From an uncultured Allomuricauda sp. (GTDB lineage Bacteria; Bacteroidota; Bacteroidia; Flavobacteriales; Flavobacteriaceae): a DNA stretch of 64,000 bases. Every line of letters begins with the position of its first letter. Positions within the stretch are counted from its first letter, which is position 1. Below are positions 7,919 to 17,553 of this stretch, in pieces. The translations under genes and the position numbers were made by a program. Location: the NCBI RefSeq assembly GCF_947495325.1, contig NZ_CANLYK010000001.1, forward strand, positions 620,001 through 684,000, given 5' to 3'. A model generated the notes under the pieces. That model was given only the letters and a program-made list of their open reading frames with translations. It was not told the origin of the DNA and did no database searches.

Positions 7919-9970
7919 TTATTTCTTGATAAATGCGGGTAAAATCCGCTCTGCGATTATTTGTAGGGTGCGGTTATCATTATTATGAGCAGTAACCACA
8001 ATCACTAAATCGAGTTCTTCAATCAAGATGATATACTGGCCTCCACCGCCCTGGGCAGACCTGCTGAAATAGCTTTTACCTTCAAAATTCAAATCTGCCG
8101 ACCACCAATAATAGCCATATCCTTGATTAGAGACATCTTTGCCTCCACCATAGACATCATCATCGCCGGTTAAGAGAATCCTGCTGGTTGCTTTGGCTAG
8201 AAAAGCCTCCGCAACCAGTTGTTCTCCATTCCATTTGCCTTTGTTCATTGCTAAAGTTCCCCACTTGACCATATCCCGCGAAGTCATGCTAGTTCGCCAA
8301 CCTGCTTCTGGCAAGCCACTAGGCTGTGTCCGCCAGAAGTAATTGGTGATACCCATTTTATCCAGAAGTTCATTTTTAATAAAATCTTTTGCCGATCCGG
8401 GTACGACAGCTTCAAGAACCTGCATTACCAAACCAGGACCAGTGCCATATAAAAAATGTTGGGACGCTGGGGTTATAGGCGCACTCTGCTCCAAAATAGC
8501 TTGGACCTGCTGCTGACCTTTTATCTTGCTGGGGTCTTTTCTGAACGCTTCCCATTGTTCCTCTGGTATACGGATACCAGTACTCATGGTCAACGCTTTA
8601 TGTAAAGTAATCAGCTCTACCCCTTCAACAAATTTTGTAGTATCCAACTCTTTTAGAAAGCTAACTAATGGTTTGTCTAAATCGTTCAAGGTCAGATATC
8701 CCATCTGGATTGCGCGACCAAGTGCCATAGAGGTATATGTTTTGGTAGCCGACGCTTGGAAGTGGGGCAAATCGATTCTACCTCTTAAATAATAGGACTC
8801 AAACAAGAGTTTATCCTTATGAACTATAAGAAAGCTATCGAATTTACCATCATTGTTATTAGCGATTTCCCTTGCCAGCTCAAGAACCACCGCTTTATTA
8901 CCACCATCGATGCCTAATTCACTCACAGAAATACCATCTTTTCTATCAGTTGGCGCTGCATCGATAAAAGCTTCTTTGAGATAAGGAATATCTCGGAAAG
9001 AGAGTTCGGCTTCGGCGGCTGTAGCTAATGGTGCTTTACTCTGACTTTGTTGGGTAAAGCTAGTAGTTGCTATTTTCAACCACGCCGCTTGACCACCATT
9101 AGTTATAATTTTTTTTACTGAAGTACCATTCTTATCCATCATATAAACATTCCTATTTTCACCCTTCTTTGAGTGAAAAATTAGATGAGAACCGTCGGGT
9201 GACCAAGAAGGCATGGAATCACGGGCATCATTAAATGTTAATCGCTTTTGATTGGAGCCATCAATATCCATCACATAAATTTCAAAATTTCCATCTCTAT
9301 CAGACATAAAAGCAATTTGCTTTCCGTTAGGAGAAACATCTGGATGCCATTCTTGAGCCCCTTTATTATTCGTCAACCGAATGATGTTATTTCCATCAAT
9401 ATCAACGATACTTATTGCACTGCTCTTATCTTTAAATTCCTCAGAAAAGACAATTCTACCATCTGGAGTAAAGTAAGGATTACTTCCTTTCAGACCCTTT
9501 ATTTGAGTCTGCTCGCTACCATCTGAATTCATAATCCAAATTTCGTGCTGCCAGACGCTTTCTGAATCTTTGTAGGCTCTTGCAAAAACAATTTTTGTTC
9601 CATCAGGAGACCAATCTGGTGCATTATCCCATTTATTTTTTAAATGAGTTAATCGTTTTCTATCCGTGCCATCACTATTCATTGTATGAATGGACCAAGT
9701 CTTCTTTTCATCATATTTTGAATAAAAAGCAATGCGCTTTCCATCTGGAGACCAAGCTACATAGCCACCATTCTCATTGGTACTTTTTCTAGTTGATTTA
9801 CCTTCTATATCAACTGAATAAATTTCTATATTACCAGTTTCTAAGGAAGTATAACCAATCGCATATGATGTTGATTTGGATATTTCACTATTCTGGCCAT
9901 AAGCAAAAATGACAGGTAGGAGGGTCAAAATAAGTGAGATTTTTACGTGTTTCATATGCATAAATTTCAT
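7919..9970 (-). CDS. TolB-like propeller fused to a serine beta-lactamase-family hydrolase
   Basis: The frame is open to 10087, but the signal peptide (MKHVKISLILTLLPV to YGQ) begins at the ATGs at 9970, 9961 or 9955, so a start at 9970 (683 residues) is preferred. Residues about 70-300 hold PD40 blades (SPDGKR, SPDGTK, SPNGKQ, SPDGSH). From about 360 a class C beta-lactamase/esterase-like domain follows, with SATK at 407-410 as the SxxK motif and Tyr508 in LYGTG where the YxN motif normally sits. The usual Asn is not seen. It is first in the operon. A peptidase or esterase role is more likely than antibiotic hydrolysis. Confidence 0.82.
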   Translation of the reverse strand: MKFMHMKHVKISLILTLLPVIFAYGQNSEISKSTSYAIGYTSLETGNIEIYSVDIEGKSTRKSTNENGGYVAWSPDGKRIAFYSKYDEKKTWSIHTMNSDGTDRKRLTHLKNKWDNAPDWSPDGTKIVFARAYKDSESVWQHEIWIMNSDGSEQTQIKGLKGSNPYFTPDGRIVFSEEFKDKSSAISIVDIDGNNIIRLTNNKGAQEWHPDVSPNGKQIAFMSDRDGNFEIYVMDIDGSNQKRLTFNDARDSMPSWSPDGSHLIFHSKKGENRNVYMMDKNGTSVKKIITNGGQAAWLKIATTSFTQQSQSKAPLATAAEAELSFRDIPYLKEAFIDAAPTDRKDGISVSELGIDGGNKAVVLELAREIANNNDGKFDSFLIVHKDKLLFESYYLRGRIDLPHFQASATKTYTSMALGRAIQMGYLTLNDLDKPLVSFLKELDTTKFVEGVELITLHKALTMSTGIRIPEEQWEAFRKDPSKIKGQQQVQAILEQSAPITPASQHFLYGTGPGLVMQVLEAVVPGSAKDFIKNELLDKMGITNYFWRTQPSGLPEAGWRTSMTSRDMVKWGTLAMNKGKWNGEQLVAEAFLAKATSRILLTGDDDVYGGGKDVSNQGYGYYWWSADLNFEGKSYFSRSAQGGGGQYIILIEELDLVIVVTAHNNDNRTLQIIAERILPAFIKK

Positions 9971-10128
9971 GTTTGTTTTCTTATAACCGGTATGATTGCT
10001 TTTTTGATTAAAGCATTTCTTTTTACTCCTATAAAAAAAGAACTCGTTTATCTGTACCAATTGTTTTTCATAGCATTTGTTATACAAAAGATGAATTTTT
10101 CTTTCATGAATTCAATCTAAATTTTCCC

Positions 10129-10156
10129 AACTGCTCTATGCGCTAGTGAACTGCTC
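10129..10156. promoter_or_regulatory. Direct repeat AACTGCTC with 20-bp period
   Basis: Two exact copies of AACTGCTC (10129-10136 and 10149-10156) lie in the intergenic region between the divergent beta-lactamase-like and kinase genes. LytTR regulators usually bind pairs of about 9-bp direct repeats on the same face of the helix, and this spacing fits. The site would suit autoregulation by the LytTR protein at 11900. Confidence 0.3.
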
Positions 10157-10209
10157 CAAGAGGCGGATTGTAATGATTATCTTGCGTCTTTAACCGCATC
10201 AAGACGAGC

Positions 10210-11895
10210 TTGAGACATCTACTATACTTTCTTCTCATATGTCCCGTATTATTGGCAACCTCTTGTTCTCAAAACAAGGAGCCAGTTTTTACGCGATATA
10301 GGACAGTGTTTCAAATTGGAGATCAACCCGAATGGGCGGTCAAAGACTTGAATGCTAGGCACTGGGAAAATCGCATGGCATTAGTGCCAGATGGTCAGGT
10401 TTTCTGGTCTAGAACCAAAATTGATATTCTAGAAGCCCCCGAAACATTAAAACCTTATGGTCTTCGATTGGAAGTCTATGGTGAGTATGAAGTATTTTGG
10501 GATGGCGTCTTAATAGGCAAAAATGGAAATCCGGGACAGGAAGCAGATTTACCCCCGGAAGGTAGATTGTGGACTACCTTTACAATACCTGCCCATTTGA
10601 CCAATGTAGGCGAGCATGTAATGGCCTTGCGTTTGAGCAATTATTATTACCCGGATCATACTGGCAATTACGGTCTGAAGATTGATTATTATGATGATTT
10701 ATTAACAGACAGGCTCATTCAAAACTCCTATATGCATGTGTTTGCAGGAGCTTTTCTTATTACCGCCATCTATTTTCTTTTTCTATTCATCGGCAATAAA
10801 AAAGAATATCCTGCGCTTATTTTTAGCATCAGTTGTTTGCTCTTTTTTGGTTTAACAATGACCCACTTTGTGAAAACGACTGTGCCGATTCATTATAGTT
10901 TGCACGTTATACGCTTAGAAGTTATAACTAGCTTAATGTTCGGTATTTCGTTTTTAATTCCACTCTATTTTTCCATGCAGTTCCCCTACCCCAAATGGAA
11001 ACTCATCTTGGGTATTTACACCGCTATTCTTTTGTTTATATTTTCTATTGAGCACCACTTATTTGATCTCACCATATTAAATATGACGCTAAGCTTATTG
11101 CTGTTTTCCCTATGCATTGCGGTTTTTGGGGTTTACAAAAAAGCAAAAGGTGCTCTTCTGGTGTTACTTACCTTACTACTTTGTATATTCATTCGCCATT
11201 ATGTTTCATTAAACATTAGTCTTTTCACAGGTTTTAGTCTAATTCTGCTTAATATGTTGTATTTGCTTTCCCTACGAATCAAAGAACAACGTTTGGCCTA
11301 TGAAAATTCATTGGTCCAATCTACGCGCCTACGCTTAGAATTACTTAAAAAGAATATTCAACCCCATTTTCTGATGAACACGCTCACTTCGTTGATAGAT
11401 TGGATAGAAGAGACTCCAAAAAAAGGTGTTTTGTTTATAGAAGCCCTGGCCAAGGAATTTGATTTGCTAAATCAGATAGAAAACCAAACCTTAATACCAA
11501 TTAGCCAAGAAATAGCGCTTTGTCGTGCGCATTTGGAGATTATGGAATACCGAAAAGAAGTGAACTATTCCTGGCAGGAAGAAGACATTGATTCTGAGCA
11601 AAAAATACCCCCTGGAATTCTTCATACTTTGTTGGAAAACGGAATTACGCATAGTCTACCTCTGAAAGATAATAGCATCAAATTTAAACTGTATTTTGAG
11701 TCAAGTGCTGATTATGATTGCTACACATTTTTAACCTATGCCGAGATTGTAAAGCAGGCTTCAGCTCAAAGACAAGAAGGTACGGGACTGAAATACATTA
11801 AAGCCCGACTTACAGAAAGTTATCATGACCTATGGGAACTTATTTCAGAACCCGCACATCATGGTTGGAAAAATGTCATAAAAATTTATAGGTAA
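10210..11895 (+). CDS. LytS-like histidine kinase with lipoprotein-type N-terminus
   Basis: 561 residues from a TTG start; no in-frame ATG precedes the signal peptide, which ends in ATSC. An extracytoplasmic beta-rich region (about 25-165) is followed by a run of membrane helices (about 170-365), the layout of 7TM-DISM sensors. The kinase domain contains IQPHFLMNTL with His386, an N box LLENGITHS and a short G box GTGLKYIKARL. The response regulator begins 4 bases downstream. The ligand is unknown. Confidence 0.88.
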   Translation: MRHLLYFLLICPVLLATSCSQNKEPVFTRYRTVFQIGDQPEWAVKDLNARHWENRMALVPDGQVFWSRTKIDILEAPETLKPYGLRLEVYGEYEVFWDGVLIGKNGNPGQEADLPPEGRLWTTFTIPAHLTNVGEHVMALRLSNYYYPDHTGNYGLKIDYYDDLLTDRLIQNSYMHVFAGAFLITAIYFLFLFIGNKKEYPALIFSISCLLFFGLTMTHFVKTTVPIHYSLHVIRLEVITSLMFGISFLIPLYFSMQFPYPKWKLILGIYTAILLFIFSIEHHLFDLTILNMTLSLLLFSLCIAVFGVYKKAKGALLVLLTLLLCIFIRHYVSLNISLFTGFSLILLNMLYLLSLRIKEQRLAYENSLVQSTRLRLELLKKNIQPHFLMNTLTSLIDWIEETPKKGVLFIEALAKEFDLLNQIENQTLIPISQEIALCRAHLEIMEYRKEVNYSWQEEDIDSEQKIPPGILHTLLENGITHSLPLKDNSIKFKLYFESSADYDCYTFLTYAEIVKQASAQRQEGTGLKYIKARLTESYHDLWELISEPAHHGWKNVIKIYR

Positions 11896-11899
11896 GAAG

Positions 11900-12598
11900 A
11901 TGAACATTTTAATTGTTGAAGATGAATTAAGAATCGCCAAAAGAATTGAACGAATGACTCGTGATATTTTTGGAAGTGCCATACAATCCTTGAAACATTT
12001 AAACACACTGCACGAGGCGTTAAATTATATTGAAAACAGTAAATTGGACCTAGTTCTCTTGGACTTGAACCTCAATGGAGACAATGGCTTTGACCTTCTT
12101 ACAAAGGCAGTTTCTGAGTCATTTCATACTATTATTATTTCCGCTTACAAGAATCAAGCTATTACTGCATTTGAACATGGTGTTCTAGATTTTGTTCCCA
12201 AACCTTTTAATCAAGATAGGTTGGCACAAGCCTTTAATAGGGCAACCGCGAAAGAAAAAGTAGAAAACAGTAAAATCAGGTTTTTGGGGATAAAAAAAAA
12301 AGGCAGGACGCAATTAGTACCTATTGAGGATATCGTTTATATAAAAGGTGCTGGCGTCTACACAGAACTTTTCTTAATAGATGGAAGAAAAGAACTGCAT
12401 GATAAATCCCTCGAAAAACTGGAACAACTCTTATCCTATTCTTTTGAACGGATACATAAATCATATTTAGTGAAGATGTCGGAAATCAAGGAAATTAATG
12501 TTTCATCTGGAAGTAAATATATGGCTGAGTTGAAGAATGGCGAACGCATCCCCATCGGAAGAACCAAATACAAAGACATAAAGGCGAAGTGGGTTTAA
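11900..12598 (+). CDS. LytTR-family response regulator
   Basis: 232 residues. The receiver domain has VEDE near residue 6 and phospho-acceptor Asp55 in LLDLNL. The LytTR domain (about 125-230) shows IVYIKG, RIHKSYLVKM and IPIGRTKYKD. It is cotranscribed with the kinase 4 bases upstream. Its last 48 bases have a degenerate second copy at 15215-15261. Confidence 0.95.
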   Translation: MNILIVEDELRIAKRIERMTRDIFGSAIQSLKHLNTLHEALNYIENSKLDLVLLDLNLNGDNGFDLLTKAVSESFHTIIISAYKNQAITAFEHGVLDFVPKPFNQDRLAQAFNRATAKEKVENSKIRFLGIKKKGRTQLVPIEDIVYIKGAGVYTELFLIDGRKELHDKSLEKLEQLLSYSFERIHKSYLVKMSEIKEINVSSGSKYMAELKNGERIPIGRTKYKDIKAKWV

Positions 12599-12631
12599 AA
12601 TAGCTTAATCCAATCTTCAAGAATAAAATTT

Positions 12632-13789
12632 TCAATCAATACCATTTTTCAACTTCCATTTCTTTATTATGTCTTTCTCTTGATCTGGAGAATAACACTT
12701 CATGGTACCGTTGGCCTGCTTTCCAAATCTCACATCATCATTTGGATGTCTATATCTATATCCATTTATTTGGTCAGTTATCACGTCTACCAAAGGTCTA
12801 TGCTCAAAACCGGCCTCAATTGCCTTTTGTACATTAAAATAATACGAGCCTTGGGGTTGTGTTCTCCAAAACGGTACTACCTTGTAAGGAATAAGCCCAT
12901 TTTCAATTAAAAAATCTCCATCGATCCAATGCAATTTTTCAGGCTTTTTAGTTGCATGTATTAAACTGGAAACATAATCCTTAAATAGCGTTGGTCGACA
13001 AGCAATATTATATTCCCCAAAAACTTTATGGTTTGAGCAGTGTATAATAAAATCAACCATACTCTTAACATCAGTCATTTGCATGTGATGATTCTTTACA
13101 TTAGGCAGTAAAATTTCCCCTCCTCTATAAAAACGTATGGGCCAAAATGGTTCGTCAATTAGTTTTTTAGGATTAGAACTTCTAAAATCCCTCATTCCAT
13201 GAGATCGATATATCGTGTAATTAGTTATGCGTTCTCTTATAGCCTCTTCGGCCAATGTTTTCCGAATTGCATATCGATACTCTTCTTTGATAGTTTTTGG
13301 AAAATTGGGAAGGGGGTTTAAGGGTTCCGTCTCAACAATAAATTTTTTATCCCATTTATCATAAACAGAAACAGTTGAGATATAATGGTAATGCCCTATC
13401 TGATCTTTAAATTCATCCAAAAAATCTGAAACTGCTTTTGGTGATTTCTGCCAAGTATCGACCACTACATCCCAATAGGTTTTTCCGTACTTGGAATCAA
13501 TCGATTTTAGGCCAGCTTTATCCTCCTTTTCCCTATCACATACGATCAAGGGTAAATTATTGAAAAGATGTGTATTGGTCTTATTTCGGTTTAACAGGGT
13601 GACTTCATATCCATTAGCCAATAGGGATTGGACTATTGAAGGTCCAATAAAACCCCTTCCTCCCAATACTAATGCTGTTTTTTTTGTAGTGCCTGGAATC
13701 ATTACAGCTTGTCCTAAAGCTTCAAATGGATCAGCAAAAAGAAGTGCAGTGGCAGCTCCCATACCTTTGAGAAATTTTCTTTTTTTCAT
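12632..13789 (-). CDS. Exported NAD-dependent epimerase/dehydratase-like protein
   Basis: 385 residues. The N-terminus (KKRKFLKGMGAATALLF) looks like an export signal of the kind seen on Flavobacteria oxidoreductases, but lacks a clear twin arginine. A Rossmann dinucleotide site, LGGRGFIG, sits at 42-49, followed by VTLLNRN as the end of the second strand. The rest resembles the extended SDR/isoflavone-reductase-like group. A sugar-nucleotide or sugar substrate is likely, but the sequence does not show which. It runs convergent to the LytTR gene. Confidence 0.75.
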   Translation of the reverse strand: MKKRKFLKGMGAATALLFADPFEALGQAVMIPGTTKKTALVLGGRGFIGPSIVQSLLANGYEVTLLNRNKTNTHLFNNLPLIVCDREKEDKAGLKSIDSKYGKTYWDVVVDTWQKSPKAVSDFLDEFKDQIGHYHYISTVSVYDKWDKKFIVETEPLNPLPNFPKTIKEEYRYAIRKTLAEEAIRERITNYTIYRSHGMRDFRSSNPKKLIDEPFWPIRFYRGGEILLPNVKNHHMQMTDVKSMVDFIIHCSNHKVFGEYNIACRPTLFKDYVSSLIHATKKPEKLHWIDGDFLIENGLIPYKVVPFWRTQPQGSYYFNVQKAIEAGFEHRPLVDVITDQINGYRYRHPNDDVRFGKQANGTMKCYSPDQEKDIIKKWKLKNGID

Positions 13790-13927
13790 TTTCGATAGAA
13801 TATCAATTGTTATTTAAATATAGTATTTGGGACTTTTTTGCTGAATGGATAGCATCCAAAGAATCACGGTTCCTAAAGGAATGGGTCGGTACCTATTGCA
13901 TTAATTTCCAATACTATTTAACCCGAT

Positions 13928-13956
13928 TTACCAATTAGGGCTATACCCATTGGTAA
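13928..13956. repeat. Imperfect inverted repeat between epimerase and AraC genes
   Basis: Arms TTACCAAT and ATTGGTAA flank an inner GGG/CCC pair with a 2-base bulge and a 5-base loop (CTATA). It lies between two minus-strand genes and is followed by a smaller repeat, AATACA/TGTATT (13961-13978). It could be an operator for the epimerase gene or part of the AraC gene terminator; the sequence does not decide. Confidence 0.35.
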
Positions 13957-14004
13957 TCTGAATACAAAAGAGTGTATTTTTTTCGAGCATTGAATAGCCC
14001 TTAA

Positions 14005-15054
14005 TTAAGCAGTACTGATTTTTCTGATATATTGACCTGGCGTAAGACCAACAATTTTTTTGAAATTATTGAAAAAAGAAGATTTTGAACTGAAACCGCA
14101 CTCGTATCCAATACCTTCAATTGTAAGACCCAGTGTTGTACGTTGCTTTATTTTTTCTATGGAGTGTTCTATTCTTCTTTGATTGACCAAATTGTAAAAA
14201 TTAGTGTTCATTTCAGAATTTAAGATCTGTGAGAGATGATGTTTGGCGATATACAGTAAGTTGGCCAATTCTTCTAAAGAAAAATCGGGATTTAGATAAG
14301 GTTTATCCATATCAAAAATACGTTCTAAGTCAATTTTTACTTTTTCGATATCATATTCCCTGAGCGGGCTGGTTTTATATTTTTTAGCATCTTTATGTCG
14401 AAGGGATAACGGTTGGTAGAGCGTTCCGTATCTAAGCCCAAAAAAACCAATTATTATTACCAGAACTACATATCTTGTGGTATCCCAGAATCTGAAATAT
14501 TGAATACCCAGTAAAAGTTCCAATACCATCCTGAGTATACTTATTCCAGTGCTAAGCAGGAACAGGAAGGCAATAGCTCTGATCCATCGCGCATTTTGTA
14601 AATAGACCTCCTTAGGGTTGGGTTTTGATGGTACAACGGTAAGTACGTAAAGGGGATAAGCCGTAAGGGATATAAGTTTGGGCCCAAGAACAATCATCTG
14701 CCAGACTTGCTGTAGCTTATTTAGGAAAAGGATGCTGAGTACCAAGAACAATAGAAAGGGCAAGAGATGGATATAATCAAGTTTTGACAAAACTTGCTGC
14801 TTCAAGCTTTTTACATAAAAGAGGAATAAAGGACCGTGCAAAAAACTCATGTTCAATATGAGCTCATCTTGTAATGCGAAATGTTGGAACTGTTTACTTA
14901 TTGCAAGGGATAGATGTATGAAAAAAACCAAGAACCAAACAACCAATAGCCAATCATGTTTCTTGTTCTTCTTTTTGATTATAATCAGAATCGCAAACAA
15001 CATGGATTGAACGGCACCAATACCTGCGGCTATTAACGTTAAATTAGTATCCAT
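14005..15054 (-). CDS. Membrane-bound AraC-family transcription regulator
   Basis: 349 residues. The first 215 residues are hydrophobic with about seven helices, and the C-terminal 105 residues are an AraC/XylS double helix-turn-helix. The typical final signature is visible: GIGYECGFSSKSSFFNNFKK, then GLTPGQYIRK. Such membrane-embedded AraC proteins are common in Bacteroidota; the signal they sense is usually unknown. It may control the epimerase gene downstream on the same strand, 215 bases away. Confidence 0.88.
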   Translation of the reverse strand: MDTNLTLIAAGIGAVQSMLFAILIIIKKKNKKHDWLLVVWFLVFFIHLSLAISKQFQHFALQDELILNMSFLHGPLFLFYVKSLKQQVLSKLDYIHLLPFLLFLVLSILFLNKLQQVWQMIVLGPKLISLTAYPLYVLTVVPSKPNPKEVYLQNARWIRAIAFLFLLSTGISILRMVLELLLGIQYFRFWDTTRYVVLVIIIGFFGLRYGTLYQPLSLRHKDAKKYKTSPLREYDIEKVKIDLERIFDMDKPYLNPDFSLEELANLLYIAKHHLSQILNSEMNTNFYNLVNQRRIEHSIEKIKQRTTLGLTIEGIGYECGFSSKSSFFNNFKKIVGLTPGQYIRKISTA

Positions 15055-15214
15055 AAAAATTTATACCCCTGTACTTTTCATATGGTAAAGATAAAATTCA
15101 ATTGGAGATGATTTGGCTTGATAGATAAATTTAGAAACAGAATAGCCTAAAGTTTTGGTGTAGACGGCTCATATGTAATCTTTTTAATTACGTAGTGCCT
15201 TGGTCTATCAGTAG

Positions 15215-15261
15215 CCAATTGGAAAACAAATTATAAAGACTTAAAGGCGAAGTGGGTTTAA
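15215..15261 (+). pseudogene. Decayed 3' end of a LytTR regulator gene
   Basis: These 47 bases match the last 48 bases of the LytTR gene at 12551-12598 with one base missing. If one A is restored, the fragment reads PIGKTNYKDLKAKWV and stop, against PIGRTKYKDIKAKWV in the intact gene. The final 20 bases before and around the stop are identical. Nothing recognisable precedes it. It is on the same strand as the intact copy, so the epimerase and AraC genes are bracketed by a direct repeat of the regulator's 3' end. Confidence 0.65.
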
Positions 15262-15347
15262 ATAACTTTGGCCTCAGCTTCGTATCGGAATACTATTTTT
15301 ATTAAATTGAACAAGGTCTATCTAGTATAAGACTGGTTTTTTGATGA

Positions 15348-16226
15348 ATGGCTGAAAGGTCACTTGATTACAAAATTATGCCTAAGCTCCAATGGCAATT
15401 GCCAATAAAAAACTTTCTAAAACAACCTTATCGCTATAAAAAAGCAATTAGGTATCGGTTCTTGATTGCATTCGGTTACGGACTTTTTGTCACCTTTTTT
15501 CTTCTAATCTATAAGCCATTTGGTCTCCATTTAGCTCCACAAGAATGGCTTATAAAAGTGGGAATTAAATATGGTGTTATCACATTTATAACGGTGTTTG
15601 TCAATTCGTTTCTAAAATACTATGTAGCATTTAAACTAGGAAAATGGAACAATCAATTGGAATTGATTTCAAGTTTTATTATTCTTTTTCAAATTGGTTT
15701 TTTCAATGCCCTGTTTGCTAGTATGGATATGTCCAAATTATCTTTTTTGGAGATTTTTTGGAGGATTCAATGGAACACGTTGAAATTGGGTATCATACCC
15801 ATTACGTTCGAAATAGTATTGGAAAGAAACCAGTACCTAACTAGGTATTTAAAACAATATGAGCAAAGCGAAGTCAATAACAAGAGATTTATTTTACTTA
15901 AAGACTTAAAGAGAAACATCTCCAAGGTAAAGTTAGAAGACATCATCTTGGTAAAAAGTGATGGTCATTATCTACGTGTCTATACAAAAACCTCTTTTTT
16001 TTACATCAGGGAAACCATGTCGCAGTTTCATGAAAAGCTGGGCAACACCTTATTTAGAAGAGTCCACAGGTCCTCCCTGATAAATATTGATCATATTCTA
16101 GAAATAAACAGAAGAAACAGGAATACGTATGCTTTGATCATGTCCAATGGCGATAAAGTCAATATTAGTGAATCCTATAAAGATACGATTCGAGATTATT
16201 TAAGACTTAGTGAGGCTCGAACCTAA
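15348..16226 (+). CDS. Membrane-anchored LytTR transcription regulator
   Basis: 292 residues. About four hydrophobic segments occupy residues 35-150, followed by a LytTR domain (about 190-288) with IILVKSDGHYLRVYT and RVHRSSLINIDHI. There is no receiver domain, so it is a one-component regulator. The start at 15348 is an ATG; an internal ATG at residue 11 is an alternative. The degenerate LytTR fragment lies 87 bases upstream. Confidence 0.88.
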   Translation: MAERSLDYKIMPKLQWQLPIKNFLKQPYRYKKAIRYRFLIAFGYGLFVTFFLLIYKPFGLHLAPQEWLIKVGIKYGVITFITVFVNSFLKYYVAFKLGKWNNQLELISSFIILFQIGFFNALFASMDMSKLSFLEIFWRIQWNTLKLGIIPITFEIVLERNQYLTRYLKQYEQSEVNNKRFILLKDLKRNISKVKLEDIILVKSDGHYLRVYTKTSFFYIRETMSQFHEKLGNTLFRRVHRSSLINIDHILEINRRNRNTYALIMSNGDKVNISESYKDTIRDYLRLSEART

Positions 16227-16269
16227 AAGCCCAAACAAATTTATTGGAAAAATATGTCGTTTACATAAT

Positions 16270-17553
16270 CTAAATATCAATTATGGCCTCTCCCGCTGTT
16301 TTGATTCCGGCTAATGAAGCAATTGTTGCGACCGCTGTCTTAACAATTTTGGTGGTGAAATCAAAATCCAGCGTATCAAAACTATCTGAACTTTTATGGT
16401 AATGAGGGTTTCTAAAATTGGCCCCGTCAGTAATGAACAAAGCCGGAATACCTGCATCCCAAAATGGAGCGTGATCGCTTCTTCTAAAGTTTGGGTCTCC
16501 ATCCGCCACAACAGAAACTATCTTTAAATTGGAAACGTAGGAACTTCCCTTCTCGTCAAAATTTATCCTCAACGTACTTGAGTTGGGATTGGCGATATTG
16601 TATATTGAAGTATCGGCTAATTGGAGATTTGCACAAATGGGACTTCTACAGGTATAACCTATCATTTCGAAATTAACGACACCCATGATGTTTTGGTTTT
16701 GGGCAATTTCTGAGACATATCTACTACTTCCGATCAAGCCTTGTTCCTCAAGATCAAAACCGATAAAACGTATAGATTCACTATACTCAAATTGACTAAG
16801 TACCCTCATTGCCTCGAGCATTCCGGCGGTACCAGATAAGTTATCGTCCGCACCAGGGGTATTTCCAACAGTATCGTAATGTGCAATTATTAACAGGTCA
16901 TTTGAGTTAGGTGAATTCCCTATATGATTTCCAATGATATTTATTCCTTGGGTGGATTGCCATGAAAAAGTGTGTCTATCGACAGATAAACCATATTGCC
17001 CAAATTGTTTGTCTATGTAGTCCCTCGTTTGTGATAGAAGGTTTGGACCACTTTGATAATGTCGTATACCTGTCATTTGACCTACATCACTTTTAATCCG
17101 CTGTTTTGAAACAAGGTTGACCAAATATGGAATACTTCGGTCCCGTCCATCATTTGCTACAACTTTGATTTTACTGTAGTCTGTGCTTCCCTGTTGCGTC
17201 CATTGGATTATCTTATTCTCTCCCGGTGCTATACCCATACCAACATCCCCCGCCCAATCTGAAGTAATCTCAACGTACTCCCCATTTTCTATTGAAAGGC
17301 CGTATATTTTTACATCGACTTCAGGATCATCATCTTCTAAATCAAAAGAAAAGGTATTCCCCTCTTCAGAAGAAATAATACGCAATTCAGTTACAATAGG
17401 AACCGTATTGATTTCAAAATCATTTGAAGGGCCAATTATTTCGTCTGACTCAATTGGATTGGGAATGCCTGTTCCTGATGGTGCTTCTTTTTCCGCTTTA
17501 GCACAAGAAAGCAAGATAATAACTGAAGCTATTGCTAATTTTCGAAATGACAT
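16270..17553 (-). CDS. M28-family zinc peptidase, lipoprotein
   Basis: The frame is open to 17604, but the ATG at 17553 starts directly at a lipoprotein signal (lipobox LLSC, Cys17), giving 427 residues. Residues about 55-150 form an N-terminal beta domain. The catalytic half shows the M28 arrangement IAHYDTVG, GADDN, DLEEQG and SDHAPF, which supply the His/Asp/Glu zinc ligands and catalytic Glu, and then HYHKSSDSFD near the end. It probably works as an aminopeptidase on the cell surface or in the periplasm. The gene converges on the LytTR gene at 15348. Confidence 0.85.
   Translation of the reverse strand: MSFRKLAIASVIILLSCAKAEKEAPSGTGIPNPIESDEIIGPSNDFEINTVPIVTELRIISSEEGNTFSFDLEDDDPEVDVKIYGLSIENGEYVEITSDWAGDVGMGIAPGENKIIQWTQQGSTDYSKIKVVANDGRDRSIPYLVNLVSKQRIKSDVGQMTGIRHYQSGPNLLSQTRDYIDKQFGQYGLSVDRHTFSWQSTQGINIIGNHIGNSPNSNDLLIIAHYDTVGNTPGADDNLSGTAGMLEAMRVLSQFEYSESIRFIGFDLEEQGLIGSSRYVSEIAQNQNIMGVVNFEMIGYTCRSPICANLQLADTSIYNIANPNSSTLRINFDEKGSSYVSNLKIVSVVADGDPNFRRSDHAPFWDAGIPALFITDGANFRNPHYHKSSDSFDTLDFDFTTKIVKTAVATIASLAGIKTAGEAIIDI

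Noticed and set aside
7919..9970. Antibiotic-resistance beta-lactamase
   Set aside because: The YxN motif is altered, it is fused to a propeller and sits in a hydrolase operon; a peptidase or esterase role is more probable.
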